From: Bacillota bacterium
GTDB taxonomy: Bacteria; Bacillota; Clostridia; Oscillospirales; Ruminococcaceae
Reading direction: 5' to 3'
Length of the DNA stretch: 28,207 nucleotides
Assembly (NCBI GenBank): GCA_023396215.1
Contig: JAEWWW010000028.1
Location: 1-28,207, forward strand
Shown: in pieces, positions 23,011-28,207 of the stretch
Position numbering within the stretch: position 1 is the stretch's first letter
Layout: the number at the start of each line of letters is the position of its first letter
Position numbers and translations under genes: made by a program
Notes under the pieces: model-generated
What the model was told of the DNA's origin: nothing
What the model saw: only the letters and a program-made list of their open reading frames with translations
The model's database searches: none

Positions 23011-23042
23011 AAAGCACCGGATTTTCATCCGGTGCTTTTTTT
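23011..23042 (+). terminator. Terminator after the M23 peptidase gene
   Basis: AAAGCACCGGAT (23011-23022) pairs with ATCCGGTGCTTT (from 23026) around TTTC and continues into a run of seven T residues. Confidence 0.9.
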
Positions 23043-23087
23043 GCGTCTGCGGCCCATGGCCCTCAGCATAGTGCAAAGTGGCAGGAG

Positions 23088-23327
23088 TTACTCATGACCA
23101 GCAAAAAAGTCCTCATAATTCATCTGCAGCACTTCTTTAACCGCCTTTAGCTCCTCCACAGAGATATGCCGAATGCCCGCTTCAATCTTTGCAAGCGTAC
23201 CACGCGATATGTCGCAACCGATAACCTGTAGCTTCGCTACAAGCTGCTCTTGGGTAAAATTGCATTTATTTCTGGCTCTTCGTATATTCCCGCCTATCGT
23301 CTTGTCGGATTTTATGCTCTGTGCCAT
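23088..23327 (-). CDS. XRE family helix-turn-helix regulator
   Basis: This 79-residue protein is essentially one Cro/cI-type HTH: IGGNIRRARNKCNFTQEQLVAKLQVIGCDISRGTLAKIEAGIRHISVEELKAVKEVL. ATG 23327 is chosen, giving MAQSIKSDKTIGGN. A TTG at 23369 in the same frame lies inside the shared promoter palindrome. The ribosome site (GGGCGGGTGG) is weak. It is divergent from a small gene and the two share about 100 bp containing palindromes, the usual arrangement for a self-regulating pair. The target beyond this pair is unknown. Confidence 0.85.
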   Translation of the reverse strand: MAQSIKSDKTIGGNIRRARNKCNFTQEQLVAKLQVIGCDISRGTLAKIEAGIRHISVEELKAVKEVLQMNYEDFFAGHE

Positions 23328-23370
23328 ATGGCCACCCGCCCTTAAGTTCCAATTGTGGAGCAAATCCAAC

Positions 23371-23399
23371 TTGATTATACAAACAGTTTGTGTTATAAT
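23371..23399 (+). promoter_or_regulatory. Promoter of the small coiled-coil gene with embedded palindrome
   Basis: TTGATT (23371-23376), 17 bp, TATAAT (23394-23399). The spacer contains the perfect palindrome ACAAACAGTTTGT (23379-23391). On the opposite strand ATTATA (23374-23379) supplies a perfect TATAAT -10 for the regulator. One protein bound there would cover both promoters. Confidence 0.7.
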
Positions 23400-23430
23400 C
23401 GCTCCAATAATGGAGCAAGGCGGTGCTTAT

Positions 23431-23607
23431 ATGCCGGACTATAAAGAAATGTATCTCACCTTATTTCGGTCTATAACACAGGCCATCGCTTTGCTGCAGG
23501 AAGCACAAAGGCAGACCGAAGAGATGTATATATCGGCGGAAGCCCCGGATATTCGGGTTATCCATACCCTCAAGCAAAACACAAACACGCCCCCTCATGA
23601 TGAATAA
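23431..23607 (+). CDS. Small conserved-type protein, predicted helical, partner of XRE regulator
   Basis: The product has 58 residues. Residues 1-35 (PDYKEMYLTLFRSITQAIALLQEAQRQTEEMY) look like one amphipathic helix with coiled-coil spacing, followed by a polar tail ending TPPHDE. Short proteins opening with 'DYKxMYxxLF' next to XRE genes are common in gut Clostridia, but their role is not known. ATG 23431 follows AAGGCGG. An ATG at 23410 would put the start at the transcript's 5' end. Nothing in it resembles a known toxin or antitoxin. A 28-bp perfect palindrome follows its stop. Confidence 0.75.
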   Translation: MPDYKEMYLTLFRSITQAIALLQEAQRQTEEMYISAEAPDIRVIHTLKQNTNTPPHDE

Positions 23608-23608
23608 A

Positions 23609-23636
23609 GGAAGGGAGCCGATATCGGCTCCCTTCC
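23609..23636. terminator. Perfect palindrome between converging genes
   Basis: GGAAGGGAGCCGAT and its exact complement ATCGGCTCCCTTCC are joined with no loop spacer. The flanks are only moderately T-rich (TCTATTGTT on plus, TTTATT on minus). It lies between the small gene and the convergent ABC permease gene and probably stops both. Confidence 0.65.
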
Positions 23637-23677
23637 TCTATTGTTGTATATGGGGCGTTTCCCCGTCTGTGCCCTGC

Positions 23678-26029
23678 TTAAGCAGCGGCGGCTACCACCG
23701 TTTCGATGGCTCGGGCCCGTTCCATCTTGGCCCTGATATCATCCTTATACCACTGGGGCAGCTCCTCTACAATCTCGGAGGGAAGCTGGTCCATGTGAAT
23801 AAACCGGCTGATGCCCTCGCGGTTGTCGGGACCGTAAAAGATGAGCGTAATCAGCCCCTGCTGGTTGTTATCCGGGATATATGCCTGTACAAAGGAGAGC
23901 TCGGTCAGGCGCCGTATCATGGCGGGGTCGTCGCTGGTAAAGTCGGGGCTCCCGAAGAGCTTGCTGTCGTACTCCTCCTCATAGGCGGTTTCTTTTATGG
24001 CTATGGGCAGATATTCCTCCAGCGCGGGCTTTAAAATGGAAGAGGATCTGTCATAAGAATACACGCTGGTGGTAATGCCCACGCTGGTCAGGGTGGAAAG
24101 GTCTTCGGTCATGAGCTCACCAAACCCCATTTCGCGGATAAGCGCTACGGTACGGCGGTAGTCCTCGGTAATGATGATATGTCCGCCGATAAAGAGGTCT
24201 TTATCGGTGCCTTCCTCAAAGGGGTTTATCTTGGAGTTGAGCTTTACATAGCCCAGCACCTTGGCGCTGCCGTTCATGACACGCCCGATGTCTTCTTCCA
24301 GCATGTCGTTGGCCATGGCCTCCAGCAGACGTTCAATCTGGCCCACGTTGCTGATTTCACCGCTGTTTTTCAGCCCAAAGCTGTCGGTGATGAGAATGCT
24401 CTTATAATCCGCTGCGGTGGTGTTAAAGATGGGGTGGGTCTGGCGCTTAAACTCCTCGGTGCCCTCCAGCTCGGCCAGAATGCGCCGCACAGAGTTGGGA
24501 ATCTCCTCCCCCTGATATCTGCGGATTAAGGTTTTGCCGCCCTTGAGGGTGTAAGAGATGGTATAGCTGTTGTAATAATAGCCGTTTTGATCATCCTCTT
24601 GCTCAGGGGCCGTGTTATAGTCCAGAACGCCTTTGTGGTAATCCCGAATCATCGAGATGGCCTCGGAGGTGGTGAGTGTTACGTCGTCATAGCGTTCGTA
24701 GTTGTAATAGGGTGAGGACATCTGCTGGTCGCCCTCCCACCAGAACTGCTCGCGCATGGTCTGGGTGGAGCCCTTTATCCGCTGGATATCGCCATACCGG
24801 CCGCGGTAGTTGATGCTTACGCTTTCTATCGAGGAGAGCTCCGGCAGCTTGTTTACATAGCCGAAGCCGCTGCCCACCGCCGCGAAGGCAAAGATGCCCA
24901 CCAGCGCCACCGGAACCAGACCGGGCAGCAGGCTTTTGGAAAGCCCCTTGAAGCCGCGCAGCAGGATAACCTCGGACAGCACATAGACCAGCGCCGCGCC
25001 CAAGACGCTCCACACCGCGAAGTAGATGCGGCTGCTTTGCTCAAAGATGGTGTAGAACATCAGGCCGATGAGCAGACCGCCCAGATAGACGAAAATCAGC
25101 TTGCCCAACTGGGCGATAGGGCTGGAGGAAACGTTGCGCTCGGCAAGCTCACTTTTGCGCTTGCGGTAGATGAGCATCGCCGCGGCAAACAGCAGCAGGG
25201 CAAGCCCCAGCCAGACAATCAGCGCGATGTTGGTGTTGCGCAGAAACCGGCTGGACATATCGCCGTTATCCACCGAAGCCACATATCGCCAGATGACCAG
25301 CGTCACCGGGGAGTAGAGCAGCAGGTTTTCCAGCTCGATGTTGCTGATGCTGAAGCCCAGCATAAATTGGTCGAGTATCATCAGGCCCAGCAGGATAACC
25401 GCCGCCGGGGCCAAAAGCAGCTCGCCGGAAAAGACAAAGTTATCAAAGGAGCTGCCCACCTGCACCGCTACAAAGGCGATGACCGCCAAGATCGCCAGCA
25501 CGATAATCGCCCAGATGCCAAGGTCGGTAATCAGCGGGGTGATGGCAAAGGTGTAGGGGGTGGAGGCCGCTTTGAAGGCGACGGCCAGCACCGTGGCAAT
25601 GTAGTTAAACAGGGCGGGCAGCATGATGGTGCAAAAGCTGACGATGAAATTGGCCGACATCAGGCTGTCGCGGGTTACCGGCAGGCTGTGGTAGACGTCC
25701 ACCGCCCGCTTGGATTGCAGGTAGGAAAGCTGAGAGATGCCCACCACCACAGGGGTTATCAGCATAATCATGGTGAAAAACACCAAAGATACCGGCGTGT
25801 GGCCGCCATAGGTGTGGGCCAGCGCGTCGGGGTAAACCCCCGCGGCTGTGAGCGCGTAGTCTATGCCTCTGTCAAACCGGGGCGAAAAGGTGGTCAGAAT
25901 ATACTGAAGCGGAAAAAACACAAACCCCAGTATGGTCAGATAAATCATTGCCCCCAGATTGCGCTTCATCAGGTTTTTGCAGAGGGATGCAAAATTGGTT
26001 TTGTTAGAAAATAATGTTGTTGAAGTCAT
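23678..26029 (-). CDS. Large ABC-2 type permease with long extracytoplasmic C-terminal region
   Basis: The 783-residue protein has about nine predicted membrane spans in the first 390 residues (roughly 27-47, 80-101, 126-150, 172-192, 205-222, 266-288, 311-329, 335-355, 367-388). The loop DVYHSLPVTRDSL at 111-123 is typical of YtrC/D-like permeases. Residues 390-783 are hydrophilic, with no membrane span at the C-terminus, so they probably form a soluble domain outside the cell. ATG 26029 follows GGAGGGAGTAGG and overlaps the end of the ATPase gene by 26 bp. With the ATPase and GntR genes it forms an operon like the cell-wall-antibiotic-induced ytr system. Substrate unknown. Confidence 0.85.
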   Translation of the reverse strand: MTSTTLFSNKTNFASLCKNLMKRNLGAMIYLTILGFVFFPLQYILTTFSPRFDRGIDYALTAAGVYPDALAHTYGGHTPVSLVFFTMIMLITPVVVGISQLSYLQSKRAVDVYHSLPVTRDSLMSANFIVSFCTIMLPALFNYIATVLAVAFKAASTPYTFAITPLITDLGIWAIIVLAILAVIAFVAVQVGSSFDNFVFSGELLLAPAAVILLGLMILDQFMLGFSISNIELENLLLYSPVTLVIWRYVASVDNGDMSSRFLRNTNIALIVWLGLALLLFAAAMLIYRKRKSELAERNVSSSPIAQLGKLIFVYLGGLLIGLMFYTIFEQSSRIYFAVWSVLGAALVYVLSEVILLRGFKGLSKSLLPGLVPVALVGIFAFAAVGSGFGYVNKLPELSSIESVSINYRGRYGDIQRIKGSTQTMREQFWWEGDQQMSSPYYNYERYDDVTLTTSEAISMIRDYHKGVLDYNTAPEQEDDQNGYYYNSYTISYTLKGGKTLIRRYQGEEIPNSVRRILAELEGTEEFKRQTHPIFNTTAADYKSILITDSFGLKNSGEISNVGQIERLLEAMANDMLEEDIGRVMNGSAKVLGYVKLNSKINPFEEGTDKDLFIGGHIIITEDYRRTVALIREMGFGELMTEDLSTLTSVGITTSVYSYDRSSSILKPALEEYLPIAIKETAYEEEYDSKLFGSPDFTSDDPAMIRRLTELSFVQAYIPDNNQQGLITLIFYGPDNREGISRFIHMDQLPSEIVEELPQWYKDDIRAKMERARAIETVVAAAA

Positions 26030-26900
26030 ATCCTACTCCCTCCATTTCACCGATGAATACTTCCTCCAGCGTGAGCGGCACCGCCTCGACAAAGACGGGG
26101 TCGTAGCTTTTCAGCACCGAGAGGGTTTCTTCTGCAGGGCCGCGCACCAGCAAGCTGACGATGCTGCCCTGACGCTTATTTTGCATGATGTTCAGGCCGG
26201 TTGCCTGCCAATCCGGCTCCTGGGTAAAGACAGCCTGCACCTTGCACAGCCCCAGCTTGAGGTCATCCAGCTCCCGCTCAAAGAGAATGCGCCCCTTATG
26301 CAGCAGTCCCACATGGTCGCAAAGGTCCTCCAGCTCCCTCAGGTTGTGGCTGGTAACCATCACCGTCATGCCGCGGTCGGCAATCTCGTCGGCCACCAGC
26401 TTTTTGACCAGCAAGCGGATGACCGGGTCGAGCCCGTCGAAGGCTTCGTCCAGCAGCAGGTAATCGGGCATGCAGCAAAGGGCCAGCATGATGGCCGCCT
26501 GCCGCTTCATCCCTTTTGAAAAGGTGTTGATGCGCTTGGTGCAATCGATGGGGAAAACCTTTTTGAGACGTTCATATTTTTCTTCGTTGAAGCGGGAATA
26601 AACGCTTTTATAAAAGGCCGCCATCTCGTTGACGGTGGATTTTGCCAGAAAGTAAAGGTCGTCTGAAAGAAAGAAGATGCGGTTTTTCAAGGTGATATTC
26701 TCAAAAACATTTTGGCCCTCTATCTCGATGCTGCCGCCGTCGGGATAATAGACGCCGGCAATCAGCCGCAGCAGGGTGGATTTGCCCGAGCCGTTTGACC
26801 CCACCAGCCCGTAGATGGAGCCGGGAGCGATTTCGGTTTGGAGGCTATCCAGCGCGGTGAAGCCCTCAAAGGTTTTTGTCAGATGCTGCGCTTTAATCAT
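26004..26900 (-). CDS. ABC transporter ATPase, YtrB/BcrA-like
   Basis: The 298-residue ATPase has Walker A GSNGSGKST at residues 34-42, signature FSKGMKRQ at 127-134 and Walker B LLLDEAFDGLD at 148-158, then VTSHNLRELE with the switch histidine. The FSKGMKRQ form of the signature is typical of the BcrA/YtrB export subfamily. A C-terminal extension of about 90 residues follows. ATG 26900 follows GGGGGGAAC and overlaps the regulator's stop by 8 bp. It should energise the large permease encoded next. Confidence 0.92.
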   Translation of the reverse strand: MIKAQHLTKTFEGFTALDSLQTEIAPGSIYGLVGSNGSGKSTLLRLIAGVYYPDGGSIEIEGQNVFENITLKNRIFFLSDDLYFLAKSTVNEMAAFYKSVYSRFNEEKYERLKKVFPIDCTKRINTFSKGMKRQAAIMLALCCMPDYLLLDEAFDGLDPVIRLLVKKLVADEIADRGMTVMVTSHNLRELEDLCDHVGLLHKGRILFERELDDLKLGLCKVQAVFTQEPDWQATGLNIMQNKRQGSIVSLLVRGPAEETLSVLKSYDPVFVEAVPLTLEEVFIGEMEGVGYDFNNIIF

Positions 26901-27285
26901 GATGTTCCCCCCTATTATCGCCCTGGTCTTCGTATACCTCTTGCACCAGGCTGTTAATCTCGTCCCGGGCAATGCCTGCTATTTTGGCATCCCCCACTGT
27001 TTTGCGCAGGGCTGTGAAGCACTCCTGCCTTTTTTGCTCGCCTGCGGCTTCGGGCGCCGCGATAAAGTTGCCCCTGCCCGACGCCGAATAGATAATCCCC
27101 CGGCCTTCCAGATCCTGATACGCCTTTTGGATGGTGTTGGGGTTGATGCCCAGTTCCCGGGCCATGCTGCGCACCGACGGCAACTGGTCGTGCTCTTTGA
27201 GCTCCCCTATCAAAATCAGCTCGATGACCCTGTGTTCAATCTGCTGATAGATGGGTGTTCTGCTCTGCCAATCTATTTTAAACAA
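26893..27285 (-). CDS. GntR family regulator, YtrA subfamily
   Basis: This 130-residue protein has a winged helix at residues 5-75 (FKIDWQSRTPIYQQIEHRVIELILIGELKEHDQLPSVRSMARELGINPNTIQKAYQDLEGRGIIYSASGRGNFI) and only a short helical tail of about 50 residues, the mark of YtrA-type regulators. TTG at 27285 is chosen because GGAGGAGG lies four bases before it and FKIDWQSRTPIY is the usual opening. It heads the operon and overlaps the ATPase gene. YtrA proteins repress their own ABC operon, and the palindrome at 27320-27338 fits that. Confidence 0.9.
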   Translation of the reverse strand: MFKIDWQSRTPIYQQIEHRVIELILIGELKEHDQLPSVRSMARELGINPNTIQKAYQDLEGRGIIYSASGRGNFIAAPEAAGEQKRQECFTALRKTVGDAKIAGIARDEINSLVQEVYEDQGDNRGEHHD

Positions 27286-27319
27286 CGCGCCTCCTCCTTT
27301 CCGCACATGCAATCTATCC

Positions 27320-27338
27320 GTATTAGTTCACGTAGTAC
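27320..27338. promoter_or_regulatory. Operator candidate of the YtrA-type regulator
   Basis: GTATTAGTTCACGTAGTAC is an inverted repeat with arms GTATTA and TAGTAC (one mismatch pair) and a seven-base centre. It covers about +1 to +20 of the operon transcript. Confidence 0.45.
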
Positions 27339-27344
27339 GCTTTA

Positions 27345-27373
27345 ACAATAGCACGCGAATCGCGCCTTGTCAA
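27345..27373 (-). promoter_or_regulatory. Promoter of the GntR-ABC operon
   Basis: On the minus strand TTGACA (27368-27373), 17 bp, TATTGT (27345-27350). Confidence 0.75.
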
Positions 27374-27583
27374 CGCTTCCTGCAAAAATAGTTCAGTAAA
27401 AAAACAATAAGGGACTGCCACAGGCAATATTGCGGGTATCGCCCATCGCAGATGCAACAAAATCCCATTTTTTGAGCACTTATTATTACAGCCTGCTGCT
27501 TCGGGCTGCCCGGCGCCTCCGGTTCCAAAGGGCGGATATCCAGAAAATGGCCGCCTTGTTATGTTACAATTTTGTTATAAACA
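27374..27583. other. Intergenic stretch between the GntR operon and pyk
   Basis: No gene with a ribosome site, no terminator and no recognised RNA family was found. Confidence 0.5.
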
Positions 27584-27612
27584 TTGACTAATTTATACCT
27601 TTGGTCTATCAT
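27584..27612 (+). promoter_or_regulatory. Promoter of pyruvate kinase gene
   Basis: TTGACT (27584-27589), 17 bp, TATCAT (27607-27612). The leader of about 85 nt contains a GGGTATTTATACCC hairpin (27630-27643). Confidence 0.65.
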
Positions 27613-27704
27613 TAGGGTTAGTTTGGCGGGGGTATTTATACCCAGTAATTTACTTTTTCACATTATTATTCAGCCCTTTTGGTGGTTTATATATTGGAGG
27701 CATT

Positions 27705-28207
27705 ATGCGCAAAACAAAGATTATCTGTACTTTGGGCCCTTCTACCGCAGCGGAGGAAACGCTGCGCGAGATGATACTCGCCGGTATGAATGTGGCTCGT
27801 TTCAATTTCTCTCACGGCAGCCATGAGGAGCATCTGGAACGCTTCAAGATTCTGGACAAGCTGCGCCGTGAAATGGGGCTGCCCATCGCCGCTCTCTTGG
27901 ATACCAAGGGCCCCGAGGTACGTCTGGGCCAATTTGAAGGCGGCATGGCGATGCTGGTTAAGGGTTCGTTTTTCCGCCTGACCTGCGAAGAGGTACTGGG
28001 GGATAACAGCCGCGTTTCTATTACCTATAAGGATTTGATTCATGATATCGCCGTCGGCACCCGCATCCTGTTGGACGATGGCCTGATTGAGCTGAAGGTG
28101 ACCCAGATTGACAACCTCGACATTGTGTGTCAGGTAATCAACGGGGGTATCATCTCGGACCGAAAAGGGGTTAACATCCCGGGGGTTCGGCTTTCGATGC
28201 CTTATAT
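27705..28207 (+). CDS. pyk: Pyruvate kinase, 5' part; 3' end outside window
   Basis: The 167 visible residues match the N-terminal barrel and B domain: KIICTLGPST (residues 5-14), GMNVARFNFSHG at 27-38 with the substrate and potassium residues R32, N34 and S36, then LLDTKGPEVRLG at 64-75, where the B domain begins. LLDDGLIEL and GGIISDRKGVNIPG follow. The enzyme makes pyruvate and ATP from phosphoenolpyruvate and ADP. ATG 27705 follows TTGGAGG. The frame is open to the right edge. Confidence 0.96.
   Translation, partial: MRKTKIICTLGPSTAAEETLREMILAGMNVARFNFSHGSHEEHLERFKILDKLRREMGLPIAALLDTKGPEVRLGQFEGGMAMLVKGSFFRLTCEEVLGDNSRVSITYKDLIHDIAVGTRILLDDGLIELKVTQIDNLDIVCQVINGGIISDRKGVNIPGVRLSMPY

Noticed and set aside
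23088..23607. Toxin-antitoxin pair
   Set aside because: The genes are divergent rather than overlapping in one operon, the small protein matches no toxin motif, and XRE regulators have many other partners.
25037..26014. A 325-codon plus-strand open frame opposite the ABC permease
   Set aside because: It is very rich in Gln, His and Asp, the mirror of membrane-protein codons. No family resemblance.

Overview
The window reads as a chromosomal piece of a GC-rich, low-GC-lineage-type Firmicute, most likely a gut member of the Oscillospiraceae/Ruminococcaceae (Clostridia). The reasons are strong Shine-Dalgarno sites, sigma-A promoters of the TTGACA-N17-TATAAT type, a T-box leader, a tandem glycine riboswitch, a YtrA-type GntR/ABC operon and class-typical protein sequences. 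Genus assignment is an inference. No CRISPR array, rRNA, tRNA or intact transposase was seen.

Layout. 1-746: an ammonium transporter gene leaving the window on the left (minus strand), behind a consensus promoter that runs straight into an intrinsic terminator. 1204-1701: a flavin-binding pyridoxamine-phosphate-oxidase-fold protein. 1781-3416: tandem glycine riboswitch, terminator and a sodium:alanine/glycine symporter. 3672-3860: a tiny zinc-ribbon protein (minus). 4128-6901: N-acetylglucosamine use, with nagB-nagA and a convergent GntR/UTRA regulator. 7070-7276: a small HMA-fold-like protein without metal cysteines. 7388-14327: an aromatic amino acid operon (DAHP synthase, tyrA, aroB, aroA, aroC, pheA) behind a 37-codon leader peptide with 11 Phe/Tyr codons inside a 17-codon stretch and a downstream terminator, i.e. 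an apparent ribosome-mediated attenuator.

14324-14489 is the first of two ~166-bp inverted-repeat elements (the second is 19401-19566). 14694-16771: promoter, T-box with a TGG (Trp) specifier, then permease and ATPase of a TrpXYZ-like importer with no substrate-binding gene beside it. 17132-19155 (minus): 2-keto-3-deoxygluconate kinase and a KDPG aldolase fused to a VOC domain. 19626-20396: an IclR regulator, divergent from that pair. 20836-22815: a membrane-anchored LysM-G5-M23 peptidase behind a long structured leader. 23088-23607: divergent XRE regulator and small coiled-coil protein sharing a palindromic promoter region. 23678-27285 (minus): a YtrA-type GntR regulator, ABC ATPase and very large permease. 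27705-28207: start of pyruvate kinase.

How it fits together. The right half couples Entner-Doudoroff/uronate breakdown (kdgK, eda, IclR) to lower glycolysis (pyk), and nagBA feeds amino sugars into fructose-6-phosphate. The middle makes chorismate, prephenate, Phe and Tyr. Aromatic supply appears to be sensed by two different RNA devices about 7 kb apart: a Phe/Tyr-rich leader peptide for biosynthesis and a Trp T-box for uptake. The leader-peptide attenuator in a Firmicute is the most interesting observation.
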